Assembly (NCBI GenBank): GCA_944472135.2
Contig: OX235262.1
Coordinates: forward strand, 83,736,903 to 83,800,902
Direction: 5' to 3'
DNA length: 64,000 nucleotides
DNA from: Trichobilharzia regenti
Taxonomy: Eukaryota > Platyhelminthes > Trematoda > Strigeidida > Schistosomatidae
Positions within the stretch are counted from its first letter, which is position 1, and every line of letters starts with the position of its first letter. Of the stretch, positions 33,323-44,283 are shown in pieces. The notes under the pieces are model-generated. The model was not told the DNA's origin. It searched no databases and saw only the letters and a program-made list of their open reading frames with translations. The translations under genes and the position numbers were made by a program.

Positions 33323-33639
33323 CCTAGCGTAAAAGTTCCAAATTGGAATGGTGATGCGTATCTTCGTGTTTCTAACCAGAGGATGAAGGACCAAAAAGTT
33401 TAGAATACCGTGAAGATTAACGTCTTGTTTTAATTAAAGTCTGTCAAAATGGCGTACATATTGTAGCGTAATAATTGATCAGATTATCGCTACTGGAAAT
33501 TGTATTTACGATATTCATGATTATTTAAATATTTCACCTGATTGGATCATTATTATCCCTGTTTCCCTTGAGCTTGGTGTCATCGTTCCAATGGGTATCA
33601 ATCTTGTTTTGATTCAATCTTTATTATTGGTTTTCGCTA

Positions 33640-34320
33640 GTGGTTTATTCCTTTTTTTCTCGTGTTTCACTTTACTGTTGGGCGATGTTGGATTTTTGGG
33701 GGCAACTTGCTGTTTTACGATTGTTGTCTTGTTTAAATGAATCGTAGGTTATTTCTTGAAGACTATTTTGACCTTGGACTGTCAGTGAGAAAGTCCTTTG
33801 GTGTGTTTGCCGACATATTTTACTTTGTCTAGGATTTATACATTTTCCCAGTCGAACTGGTATCTATAGTTTCCTGCACGTATTTATGTATATGAGAGAA
33901 TCGATATCATGTCTTCTGGCAACCAGTTTATGCCCATAGATGGGAATTCAAAGAGGAAGTTCACTCTGACCAATGTAATGGCTTCCAAAGTGGTTGCAAT
34001 TTGTCTTGTAGAGGTGATGTTAGTCACGTCTTCTTTCGATATTGGATCAGATATGTTGTTTATGTATATGGTATGGTGATTTTCTTTCCGCTCTGTTTAG
34101 ATGATTTAAAGTTGGTCAGGTGGGTCAGGTGTTGGCATCTTTTGATAAAATTTCGTAGATATTCATTTTTTTGGAAGAGGGTCATAACATATTTGTCTTT
34201 TGCTAGCGTCAAGGCAGTGATGCGTCAGTGTTTTGTGGCTCTTTTGAATAAGGTTTCATTCCATGTATACAACTTGTCATCGGGATATACTTGTATCTCT
34301 CTGTGTATTAAAGCTTGAGA
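33640..34320 (-). mobile_element. Penelope-like element fragment, decayed
   Basis: Minus-strand remnants parallel to the terminal PLE-B coding of 30819-31070: sequence for HKLVARRHDIDSL-like and an upstream RNFIKRCQHLTHL region, full of stops. It adjoins the terminal-repeat-like sequence beginning at 34440. Confidence 0.6.
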
Positions 34321-34439
34321 CCAGTTCCCATTGTAAGGCACACTGAAGAGTTATTCAGAAGTTTATTGAAAGTTAGAACCTGATGACACATAATTAACCT
34401 ATTGGTGATAACCTAAAAGAATAAAATTGGTGCTTTATT

Positions 34440-35760
34440 GTTCTTCATCACTAAACGAATATTTCAGGAAAGGACCGAAGGCATTACAAAGTAATGCGTC
34501 GTTGATGGATATTTCAACCACAAAGTAGAATTCCTAAAACTCAGGTCTAATTAAAACGGGAGCTGAAAACTTTGTACAGAAAGGTAACGAAGGCTTCGCT
34601 ATTAAACCGAACAGTTCAGAGAACAAAGTATTGCCAAACAAATCCCAGTAACCAACAAAACAGTGTTCTCATCGAGAAATTAAATTTACACAGACAAAAA
34701 TCCATTTATCCCTTCAGGCATCTAATCTACTCTCAAAACATTGATTTTCAAAAATGTAGCTGTTCAACAAGTTGCTCTGTGAAACAGAAATTGAAATTGT
34801 TAGATATCATAACATGGGTTATGGGTTATACGATAAAACTGTGTCTGTTCAAATAGACGTTTTTCAAATAGAAAATTATCTCACATGAAAACAGGTTAAA
34901 ACTGAAAGAACGGAATCAATTCACCAAGAGAGTGAAAATAAGAAAACTGATGCACAGTCAAATATTCAAGAGGTTGGAAAATACTCTTTGTTAAAAGTCA
35001 TTATTACACAATCAGATCTCATCACAGTTTTAATCTACATGGCGAGAATTTCAGACTATTGATATGCAATATTTCAGCGATTAGCACGTAATAGGATGTA
35101 AAAAGGAGACAGTTTTCAGACGGTGTCTAATATTAATATACGAATTGACCTTATGACAATCACACTTGTAATTATCTCTTCGAATTCGCCTGTTTTTCAC
35201 CTACACTAGTTAAGAAAACTCGTCCTCATCATTTTCCATGACAACTGAAACGTAGAGCCACAAACTGTAGCTTTGAATTCTCAGCTGTCATGTTACCGAA
35301 TGTTGCTAGCCTCACGTCCAGCCTTCCCTTGTGATACCACTTATGGGAGATTTAGGACTGAGTTGGCCAAGACTCGATCCAGGACAGTGTGTGTGCGTGG
35401 CTGGCGGACAGTCTACCACTGAGCCAATCACCCACTGAAATAAAATTATACACTTTAATCTCACAGACAAACCAGTAGTGCAGAAACGAACTAATCAGCA
35501 AACAAGCAAGAATGACGAATATTCAAGACAATCTCATTGATAATGAATGGGTGTTGAAAGTAGACCATGTTATTGTCGTAAGTAGTATTCATCACATTCT
35601 AAATAGGTTTGTCTAGCTGTCACTGGGCCGAGAAAGAAGTAACTCTGAGTAGAAATGCTGACACTGGTTGTTAACAGATAATCGTTCTAATCATCCTACT
35701 GGCCGACCAGTATGACAGTATTTGAAGAAACTATTCTCAGCTTGACATAATGTAACTGGC
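34440..35760 (+). repeat. Left arm of a large inverted repeat (PLE terminal-repeat type)
   Basis: Matches 52643-53950 in inverted orientation. About 1.2 kb (34555-35757) looks nearly identical; 34440-34555 is more diverged. It contains a PLE terminal motif (GAAGGCTTCGCTATTAAACC then AGTTCAGAGAACA) and SINE-3. A block of about 40 bp around 35080-35118 differs completely between arms. Confidence 0.85.
35285..35440 (-). mobile_element. tRNA-derived SINE-3
   Basis: On the minus strand: head GGGTGATTGGCTCAGTGGTA, B-box-like GGATCGAGTCTTGG, and a body with GGGAAGGCTGGACGTGAGGC, reminiscent of the SINE-2 body. It is part of the inverted repeat, so its partner at 52960-53110 is a duplicate, not an independent insertion. 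Confidence 0.75.
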
Positions 35761-35789
35761 GCTAATAGGTATTTTGTCAATAATCACAA

Positions 35790-36346
35790 TGTCAGAACAT
35801 CGGTTAGGTGTGAGAGACTAAGAATTATGATTTCAACCATGACAGAATGATTATGTTCAATTGAACTATTGCCAAATAGCCTATGGAAGCCGACGTGCGT
35901 AAAATTCTATGAATTTGATAGGAACCTCATGAGAATCCCACATTATTAGAGTAAATTGCATTATGTGCTGTTCGGTTACACGCATCAGTATGAATTTCGA
36001 CAGCCAACTAGCTAAATTTTAGCCTATTTTCAGTTAGTACGGACGGGGTGTAACTTACACTCAGATTTCTGGCTACTTAATTAAATCCGTCATAACGTCT
36101 ACATTTCTTCTACAAGTTTTCCTGACCGTAAATTGTATGAGCTAAGCTTTTCAAAGTCTCATGAAGATATTCTGGTTGAAACTGACGTATAATTATTTTG
36201 CAAGTCAACTTTTTCACTGATTTCTGTGTGTTTAATTGTTTATATAACACAAGTTCACATGAATTTGAGTCTCAAACGTTAGTATGCCTATCTAACTGAA
36301 AACTTGCAGAGTGTAGAAGGAATAATAACAACGTCGCTTATGGGGT
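35790..36346. other. Intergenic, no gene seen
   Basis: AT-rich; the homology with the region left of 52643 fades here. No feature is recognised. Confidence 0.4.
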
Positions 36347-36607
36347 ATGAATATTATGCATAATATTAGTTGGTTCCGAAATATATCTCGTAGTTTGGAC
36401 GATCAAATAATGTCTTTTTTCTTTGCCTTTGGTCGACGAGAAACAAATACTATTGCAGTTGTTGGTATAAGATCTTGCGTTACTATACTCCGTGAAATTC
36501 GTGAACATCAATACCGCCAGCCTCTAAACTCTGTAACATTATTTCGACCACCACTGCATAATCTTACATTTCAGAATGATATTTCTGCTGAAGTTAAGAG
36601 AAACTAA
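36347..36607 (+). other. Unidentified 86-codon open frame
   Basis: Reads NISWFRNISRSLDDQIMSFF, then RRETNTIAVVGIRSCVTILR and EHQYRQPLNSVTLFRPPLHN. It looks more protein-like than nearby chance frames, but I recognise no domain. In-frame stops lie just upstream (36326), and no splice sites convincingly extend it. It could be a single-exon remnant, a degraded exon or chance. Confidence 0.2.
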
Positions 36608-36676
36608 ATTTCATTGAGAAATTTCACTAAAAATGTATTCAGATGAGTTTTGAGTTGGGAGGGACATTCGAATATA

Positions 36677-38330
36677 AAATAATAATAATAATAATTAATG
36701 ATTTACTTTATTCCAAAAACAGAACTTGTGGTACAGAATGGAATTTTCAGCATTAATCACAGCATTGCATCTAATTCCCTCAAATCATAAATGAAATTAA
36801 TCACACAGAAAATTTTCCACATTTACAATAGGGGTAATGTCAAAAACATTCAGCATATGAAATGGAAATAATAATGATAACAGCTAAGGTAATAATGATA
36901 ATCATAAAAGTGAAAATTGCTGTGGGCTTGTTTCACACAGTATTGTGTGTCGGTGGCACAGTGGTTAGGACTCTCACCGACCGTGCACATGGTCCGGGGT
37001 TCGAGCCCACGCCGACGCATATCTGATATATATGGTCGGCCTGCGAATTTTGGGCTACCGATATCCACGCTGAAAATTCCACACTTCTACCAAAAATACA
37101 GTGTGAAATCAAGCTGTAATCTAAAATAAAAATAAAATAATATGCGGTATAGAAATCCTAGCTTGTTTAAGAATATTGAATATAATGTTCTCTTTACATG
37201 ATATGGTGAGGGGAAAAACAAAGATTACAGCAGTCATAGAGATAAGTTGGTGTTTGCAATTCTGAGAGTAAAACACAGAGAAGTAACAGGACCATAAATA
37301 TGATAGAAATAATAAAAGTAAAACTTGAAGGTATATAAGGATGAATGGAGGTAATTGTTTATTCACTAGGTGAGAAAAGGTTATTCAGTTGTTGCCTGAC
37401 ACCATTTTCATCACATAAAATACGTGTCAAGTATGGTATCATAGAATTTCTATACTTAGACGTGCAAGCATACAGTTTTCTGAAGTTACTCCTTGTTCTA
37501 CCTGAGGAGATGCAAGGTGAAAGCTGAGGGTAAAGTGGATGTTCCAAGTCAGACAAAATCCCTCTAGTCAATTTATTGCACGAAGTCAAGTGCCTATTGA
37601 CAACGACGTTAACTATGGGGTCCACTGGGACACCACTCCCCCTATTGACCGCCTTCAGCATTCTACGAATTGTGACATAGTCTTTTTTAAGCAAACCAGG
37701 AAAGAATAAGGGTGAACAATAAAGAAGAATAGGTAGGATGCAAGAGTTTATGAACTGTAAGAGGAGAGGTTGAGTTATACCCGAGTGCCTTGACTTCTTA
37801 ATGTAAAATGTCAGGCGGAATATTTTACTGGAGATCGCTAAGACATGGGAAGATCAGAAGAGAGAATAAGTCCAAGAGACTTGATTGCTGATTTAATTCC
37901 TATATCATTGTCGTCATTCTTACAACTGTCATGAGAATCGATGGCTTCTTTTAACTGTCTTTTACATCTTAAGCTGAAATCAACAGTTTGACATTTAGAG
38001 GGATTCAGTTTAAGACCGTTATACTCAGATCATTTACTGACTCCCGACAGAAAGCTATTTATTTTGGTACAATCTAGCTGGGAGTTAACAGCCGTTGAAA
38101 CTGTTAAATCATCAGCGCACTTCACAAAGTTTATTTCATCATAGTGAGGCAGGTCATGTAAGAAGAAAGAAAAGGAGAAAGGGCAGCGCCTTGAGGGACA
38201 CCAGCTTCAGTAGACAATGAAGTGGGAGACTTCCCTTTATACACGGTGTACCGCTTTCTTTCTGAGAAACAGGAATGTAACCAGTTAACAGCCTCATTTT
38301 GAGTTGGGAGGGACATTCGAAAATAAAGTG
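36677..38330 (-). mobile_element. CR1-like LINE, 5'-truncated
   Basis: The minus strand carries an RT fragment with LPTQNEAVNWLHSCFSERKR, YTVYKGKS and GVPQGAALSPFL (38334-38131), then decayed sequence, then the C-terminal frame 37694-37359 with KKDYVTIRRMLKAVNRGSGV and ILSDLEHPLYPQLSPC. The 3' UTR holds a nested SINE-1 and ends in an ATTATTATT-type repeat near 36680. A 31-bp direct repeat (36648-36678 and 38297-38327, one mismatch) brackets it. Confidence 0.82.
36944..37140 (+). mobile_element. tRNA-derived SINE-1, nested in CR1-like LINE
   Basis: Head GTCGGTGGCACAGTGGTTAG, B-box GGTTCGAGCCC, body TGGTCGGCCTGCGAATTTTG, tail CGCTGAAAATTCCACACTTC, and an A-rich end (AAAATAAAAATAAAATAA). Confidence 0.88.
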
Positions 38331-38339
38331 ACATTCCAT

Positions 38340-38865
38340 GAATGTTTCCATGTTTTCAAACGTATCATAGTACAAAATTTTTGACGAATATAACATTATA
38401 AGTTATAATTACTGGAAAAATCACATTGTACTCCGTTGAACAGATTAGTTTGCAACTGTTTCAGTGAAATGTTTGCTTCACCGTGAGTGTTTCAAAAAGA
38501 CCACATCAGTTGAGTTACGTTGTATTTGGAAACATGGGAAAGTTTATGGCGTATTACTTTTTTAAAATGAAAGTTGTACTTCCTACTCATCAATGATTTG
38601 AATACAGCTCTGCTCAAATTTCTCAACAGAATTTCTTTCTTCCAGCTTTTTCATTAAAAGATCATTTGTAAATGTGGGATTAAGCACTGATCGAGATAAA
38701 GTGACAAAGTAGCGAGTCGACAAATAATTCTTGTAAAATTACCTTACAATCATTTTTTCTTTATATGTCTACGGACATGATCTTTCAGATTGTGTAATTA
38801 TGACTTCATTATAGAAAAAATCCCCATTTAGACATTTAGAGAACAGAAGGATTGAGCGAAGAAAT
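38340..38865. other. Intergenic, no gene seen
   Basis: No exon or repeat recognised. Confidence 0.4.
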
Positions 38866-38869
38866 ATTT

Positions 38870-39860
38870 ACTTTTCAATTAGATTCTCATCTCTGGCTCT
38901 ACTCTAATATACACGTATAGCATTTTTATTACAATACACAACAGTTTACCAATCAAGTGGCACTGATATGTTTGTTAACAATAATTAGTCAGTGTCAAAA
39001 TGTCAATGGGTTGATAATTAACGAAGAAAATCATGACACATTTAAAAGGTAGAAATGGTTAGAATAAATTAATTTTACAAGGATAACACATAATCAAAGA
39101 TGAAGTGGTCAAAATAAATAAAAAATAAAATAATTTGGACAATTATAATTTTAAAGGTTTAGGGGAGGGGGGCGAAGTAGTCCTATTTACTCATTCATGT
39201 AACGATGGCCACGGTAAGGAAAGTGGCTATACAAATTTCTTATGAACACACAGGTTTGGCTTCTTTTGGTGGATTCCTATTGCTTCAGCTGTCTGTAGAA
39301 AGAGAACTCGTAGAGCAAAATTAAGATTAGTAGGAATGCGATAGATAATTTTATTTATTTTTTTTTATTTTATGGTTACAGCTTGATTCCACACCGTAAT
39401 TTTGGTACACGTATTTTAAATGCTGTATTAACATCAACCTTATGCTCACTGTCTACAAGGTGCGCTAAAATAGAGCTACGAATAGATCTTGTTTGTCCCT
39501 TGCTTAACCATGTTGGATAATGTTCAGAAATACGATGATGAACCTGCCTAATTGTACGGTCGATGTAGCTGGTTCCACAGCTGCAGTCAAACTGGTAGAT
39601 ACACATAGAGCAGGCAAATTTAGGTAGTTTATCCTTATTTCTCGAACATAGAATAGGGGTGGTTGTGAAGAGACAACGAACCTCTTCTGCATAATAAGCT
39701 CTTTTAACTTCATTCTTCGAGTGCTGTTATTATTTCGCTGATGTTGTCACCGAGGAACTGCGGTTTTATGAACAGTGGTTTTTTCGGAATTGTTGCCATA
39801 ATGACTCTCCTAGGTGCTGAATACATATTTTTCTCAATGAATTTATCTGGATAACCGTTA
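38870..39860 (-). mobile_element. Penelope-like element A, GIY-YIG region
   Basis: The minus strand carries YPDKFIEKN-type linker, KPLFIKPQFLGDNISEI, then MCIYQFDCSCGTSYIDRTIR (GIY-YIG start), RISEHYPTWLSKGQTRSIRS, LAHLVDSEHKVDVNTAFKI, and after a 45-bp SINE tail insertion the closing LFLQTAEAIGIHQKKPNLCV. A terminal-repeat-like arm is at 38870-38960. It is frame-broken. The catalytic Gly-Ile-Tyr motif reads CSCGTSYIDR, with Asp where Gly is usual. Confidence 0.8.
39358..39402 (-). mobile_element. SINE-1 tail-only insertion
   Basis: TTACAGCTTGATTCCACACC followed by GTAATTTTGGTAC is the reverse complement of the SINE-1 3' tail, preceded by T/A-rich sequence on the plus strand. It splits the PLE reading frame. 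A copy holding only the 3' end is what early-terminated target-primed reverse transcription would leave. Confidence 0.65.
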
Positions 39861-39869
39861 TGACTTGTT

Positions 39870-40460
39870 GACTTTTAATCCATTACTTCGACAAACTCTA
39901 TAGTCAAAATCACGCTGATAAAGAACTCCACCACAATTACAACAGTATAACTGAGAATTTTATCAATCAACGCTATTTCTGATTATTGCCTTAGAAACTG
40001 TTATTCACAGTCCTGAATTTCAGTTTCCACTACCAATAACTCGGAACAATCTATTTAAATAATCTATTCGGATTACACCACAATTTATGATAGTACATCT
40101 GCTCACAGATTTATCTCTTCCTCATTTCTCTAGAGGGTCGATTATGCGGACAATTTCATTATCTGACTTCTATGAATTCTTCACTTAATGCCGTCTTCAA
40201 ATTTTTAAATGAAACTAGCTTACTAACTGACTGACTGACTGACTGAGTGAGTGTGTGACTCTTGAATACTCTCAATGCGAATTAAATATTCTAGATGAAA
40301 TTGCAGTCAAAAATCTGTTGCAGTGTGTTCAGACAATAATCTACGAAGATGTACTTGCTTGTATGGGAATATTTATCATGTGGATTGTTAGCAGACTGTC
40401 ACAATTAGGAGAATAATGTATTAGTACTAACAGAAAAGATTTGTAACTCAGGTGGATGAT
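39870..40460. other. Intergenic, no gene seen
   Basis: Unclassified; it includes a short GACT-type tandem stretch near 40220-40245. Confidence 0.4.
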
Positions 40461-40672
40461 TTGCAATTGATAGTGTTCTCTGAGCTCCTTGGTTTAATTG
40501 CGGAGCTTTCATCGTCTTTCTGGACGACATCTAAAGATGGTTACCGGGAGACTCATGAAGAAATTTAAATCATTTCACTTTATCCTAAATACTGCGCTGA
40601 AGATGTCATCCAGAAAGACGATGAAAGCTCCGCAATTAAACCAAGGAGCTCAGAGAACACTATCAATTGCAA
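40461..40672. repeat. Inverted repeat made of PLE-B terminal motif
   Basis: Arms of about 72 bp (40461-40532 and 40599-40672). Each contains CTCAGAGAACA, TTAATTGCGGAGC or its complement, and GATGAAAGCTCCGC, the same terminal motif as at 30541 and 32740. The arms continue 13 bp (TTGCAATTGATAG) beyond the shared motif. Confidence 0.8.
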
Positions 40673-41232
40673 GTGTATTAGTACATCAAATCGATGTTAA
40701 TTTCTAAAACAGGAATGCATGGGTAGTGGAGATAGGAGAATAATTTCCTGATTTCTAGTACGTCACCATCGGACACACCCTCACAGAGTGAAATCCACAA
40801 CTGGTTCCACGAATGCCCACAGACTATCATCTCCTCCATATCGCCCTACGATCCACGCTCAGATCGTCTTTTTGCATTTGAGTTGCACTCGAATACTTGT
40901 CCAGTATGTGATGTCATTTAACAATCTTCTCAACGTGTAAGATGAAATTTCGGGGTAGCATAGATTTAGAATTTCCTATCAGATGGAAATGACCTTCTTG
41001 TACATAATACTTTTCAGTGGATTTGACAGTGAAACTGGTCTGTGATGAAGAAATCAATCCAGCTTAGAATCAATTAATTCTGTGACAAGAAACACTAGTT
41101 TGCATTAATATTGATGTGTACTCCGAAACGTATGAAGTGTCCGACGGTGTTAAGTTTCTGTGGTTCAATGAATTGTTTTCTCCCTGTGAGGTTGTTTTAG
41201 CAACTTGGGCAAATTGTTTCTACTGAAAACTA

Positions 41233-41235
<3 letters not shown>
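40673..41235. other. Intergenic, no gene seen
   Basis: No feature recognised. Confidence 0.4.

Positions 41236-41316
<81 letters not shown>
41236..41316. repeat. (AT)n microsatellite, about 80 bp
   Basis: Uninterrupted AT dinucleotides, the longest simple repeat in the window and likely length-variable. Confidence 0.97.
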
Positions 41317-41318
<2 letters not shown>

Positions 41319-41685
41319 CATTAGTTGTATGTCTACCAACATCGACAAGCTATTGCAAGTAGGTATAACTCTAAAACTTGTCTTAACGTTTCTCTAATTA
41401 GTAGTATAGTAATAAAATGCGGTTCAGATACTGCTAGGCAAAAATCACAAGATCTTAATGTTTCCCTTCTTGTTTCCAGTTATTTAGTACAAAGGTGAAG
41501 TGATACAAACATATGAAATCAAAAATGGATAATCAGAACTGCTATCCAATGAAAACAAAACACGTAATTCAGCGAAGAGTTTCTTTTCGGCGGCGAATTC
41601 ATTTTCTTAGTTGTACAATCGACAATATATATGTGTTATTTTTTATGTATGTGTACATTAAGTTTGTCAAACAAAAATACAATTG

Positions 41686-42197
41686 ATATTCAAGTGTTGG
41701 TTTGTAGGGATTTGATTGGTTTCAGGATTTCATCATGAGCTGACATTAGTTAGAGAACCATTGGAAAACCTGGGAGTACTGGACAGCTGTCTCGTCCTAG
41801 TTTGGAACTCTTCAGCAGTACGCACCCACCGGGATTCGAACCCAGGACCTTCCGGTTACAAGGCGAGCTTGTATACCATTAAGCCACTGGGACCCGATCC
41901 AATGGTCCTTGAATTCTAACTTCTGCCAATTCACGACATAGCGCGACCGCTAGCCAATGTCTTCGGCGAGTATTTGTCCTCACACCCGACCAGCTGCTTA
42001 ATGGTATACAAGCTCGCCTTGTAACCGGAAGGTCCTGGGTTCGAATCCCGGTGGGTGCGTACTGCTGAAGAGTTCCAAACTAGGACGAAACAGCTGTCCA
42101 GTACTCCCAGGTTTTCCAATGGTTCTCTAACTAATGTCAGCTCATGATGAAATCCTGAAATCAATCAAATCCCTACAAACCAACACTTGAATACCAA
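41686..42197. mobile_element. Sm-alpha inverted dimer inserted as one unit
   Basis: A minus-strand arm (41690-41901) and a plus-strand arm (41990-42193) are head to head around a spacer of about 90 bp. The two arms differ at only about 2 positions over about 200 bp and share private variants (GTATACAAGCTC, AGTTCCAAAC). AAAAATACAATTG occurs once on each side of the dimer (41673-41685, 42198-42210). Confidence 0.88.
42059..42104 (+). ncRNA. Hammerhead ribozyme, Sm-alpha type, complete fold
   Basis: Stem I GTACTG (42059-42064) pairs with CAGTAC (42099-42104). The core is CTGAAGA (42065-42071). Stem II GTTC pairs with GGAC (one G-U pair) around a loop. GAAA is at 42087-42090. Stem III is the self-complementary CAGCTG (42091-42096), then U and C17; predicted cleavage follows 42098. 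A stem III with no loop is typical of Sm-alpha hammerheads, which are known to cleave better as dimers. The partner arm has GAGA for GAAA and should be inactive. Confidence 0.85.
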
Positions 42198-42469
42198 AAA
42201 AATACAATTGGTTATGGTTATTATAACTAAACAGGTGAAGATTGGTAATTGGAGTTACGTAATACAAAGTCTGTCAAGAAAGTTGTGTGTTAATGAAATT
42301 AGGTTAGTAACAAAGGTGATGAGTAGTCACAAAAGGTTGTTAAAAAAGAAGTTATGTAATAATATGAATGGTTTGATGAGTGCGTTTCACACAGGATGCA
42401 CAAAGGAACAAAGTGGAGAATACGAAATTACGTAAGAATTCTAAATGAATACAAGAATTATAAGTAATT

Positions 42470-42870
42470 AATGAACAGGCAAGGAAACAAAATTAAGTCA
42501 TCAAAATCAACAAAGTTGTTACCATGACAGTAGAGGTGGTTGAGTAATTCTCTGTTTTGTATGAACAGCTCCAGTTTTTCTGTGTGAATGGCTAGAGCTT
42601 CGGCGATACAAATAAGACGAAATCGTATTGCCTTTGATAGGTTATTCTTGACTCTGTAGATTACTTTGAAGGAGGCGTTTGTTGAAATGGAATGATCAGT
42701 GTTAACCAGGTGTTTAATTATCGTACTCCTTATTGCACCACTATTGTCTTTTCACTACCATGCTGGATTGTGTTCTTGAATCCTCTTGGACAGGGTGCAC
42801 ATCGAACGACCGATGTAGCTAGCTGGCTCCACAGCAGCAGGTGAACTGATATATACTATCCAATGCTTAA
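42470..42870 (-). mobile_element. Penelope-like A, GIY-YIG fragment
   Basis: Minus-strand sequence for CASYIGRSMCTLSKRIQEHN-like residues, IKHLVNTDHSISTNASFKVI, and FRLICIAEALAIHTEKLELF. It closely parallels 43940-44240. Stops interrupt the YIG-HNP part. Confidence 0.78.
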
Positions 42871-43164
42871 AACCACGATGAATGATAGGCATAAATAATT
42901 ATTTTATTTCAGAAAGCCCTTAGACTGCATTATTCAAAAGGAGTATAAAGACGACTGATATGGTGATGTAAACGCAGATTTGAGAATGAGTTGCCTTTTT
43001 GTTTTACCGAACATCAGTGTCATCATATATTCGTTTGTGTTAAGCTCACCTCATTCGCGTCAACAGATCACACAATTTATCGTCTAGAATAATGCTATTA
43101 GAACATTCATATCCCTACTCATAGACGTTTCCTAACATACTGACATCCATTGATTTCATGGTAT

Positions 43165-43385
43165 TAGATGGTTGGAGACAATCGGCCACAGGAAGCTTTC
43201 CACCTAGGTTTCGTGCTAGTTGGCGCTCACCAGTCAGCAAGGTGTATCTGCAACCTTGAAGGAACCCATGTCCCTTCTGAGATTCGAACCCACGTCACCC
43301 ATTGCTGCAGTCAGAGACGTTACCACTCAGCTATTCGAGCTCGCGATTGACCTCCTGTAGGACTGTGGTGGATATTTTGACTGTG
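43165..43385 (-). mobile_element. tRNA-derived SINE-4
   Basis: On the minus strand: head CGAATAGCTGAGTGGTAACG, B-box GGTTCGAATCTCAG, a body with GGTTGCAGATACACC, then a hammerhead-like region whose core has an extra CTGG (CTGACTGGTGAG) and a GUG in place of the cleavage GUC, then GGAAGCTTCCTGTGG. It is judged inactive as a ribozyme. Confidence 0.82.
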
Positions 43386-44283
43386 ATCTGTGGTGACGGT
43401 CACTGCAAATATTCAACAAGTGTCATCCAGCCACAAAGTTCACTCTAGATATTGAAAACAAATCTAAAATCCCTTTTCTTGATGCTGAGCTTACAAGGAG
43501 AGCTGACTGAACTTTAAGAAGGTCCATCCACAGGAAACCCACATATAACGGCCAACTGACAAGCTTCTACAGCTGGGTACCAATCACAGTCGGAAAAGAA
43601 ACCTAATTGAATCTCTTGCCACTAGCGTCAGACGCATCTGCAGCTCTGTCACCATGGAAGAAGAACTAAACTTCCTGAAAGAAATCTTCATACAAAACGA
43701 CTACCCATCAAGATTCGTGGACAAAAGCATTGAACAAAGAGTCCAAAAGCAAGAGACACCATCCGTACCAAAAAAATACTTTATATGAACCTTGAATTCA
43801 AAGGAGACCTACTTAGTGACGTCCTCAGAAGGAGAATTTCCGCCTTTTTAAGAAGAATTTTCCCTGTGGCAACACTGAGAGTGTTCTCCAGTCGCCCGCT
43901 GATCTGTAGAAGCCCAAAGGACAAGATTCCACACCTTACCACTTCTATGTGCATATATCAGTTCACCTGTTGCCGTGGAGACAGGTACATAGGTCGTTCA
44001 ACGCGCATCCTGTCAGAAAGGGTCAAAGAACACTATTTAGCGCGGCTGCAGAAAGCAACTAGTGGCCGTATAAGGAGTGCAATAATCGAACATCTTGTCA
44101 ACACTGATCATTCCATCTCAACGAACGCCTCCTTCAAAGTAATCTACAAAGTGAAGAACAACCTTCCAAAGACAGTACGATTCCGTCTTTTTTGCATCGC
44201 AGAAGCCCTAGCCATTCAGTTGGAGGAACCAGAACTGTACATACAAAAGAAAATTATTCAAACAATTCTACTGTCATGGTAAC
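43385..44283 (+). pseudogene. Penelope-like A polyprotein C-terminal part
   Basis: The region 43440-43785 carries broken-frame FLDAELTRRAD and RKPTYNGQLTSFYSW, typical of PLE sequence after the reverse transcriptase palm, then KEIFIQNDYPSRFVDKSIEQ. The open part 43785-44280 (165 codons) has the linker and a GIY-YIG domain: MCIYQFTCCRGDRYIGRSTR, RVKEHYLARLQKATSGRIRS, IIEHLVNTDHSISTNASFKV and FCIAEALAIQLEEPELYIQK. The nuclease core (Tyr of RYIG, Arg and Glu further on) looks conserved, so this is the best-preserved GIY-YIG in the window, but the upstream RT is missing. Confidence 0.82.

Noticed and set aside
34572..34856. Protein-coding gene from the conserved 94-codon frame
   Set aside because: The same frame recurs at 53561-53818 because the DNA is duplicated in the inverted repeat; it lies in PLE terminal-repeat sequence and has no domain.
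40596..40650. Hammerhead ribozyme in PLE-B terminal motif (CTGAAGA ... GATGAAAGC)
   Set aside because: The core resembles a hammerhead, but stem II is offset by unpaired bases, the U-H cleavage dinucleotide is missing after GCTCCGC, and stem I does not pair. Copies at 32735 and 34563 fit worse.
41716..42164. Two small proteins sharing the segment GFHHELTLVREPLENLGVLD
   Set aside because: They are the same strand of the two Sm-alpha arms translated; the repeat explains them. Similar frames occur at 24520-24828.
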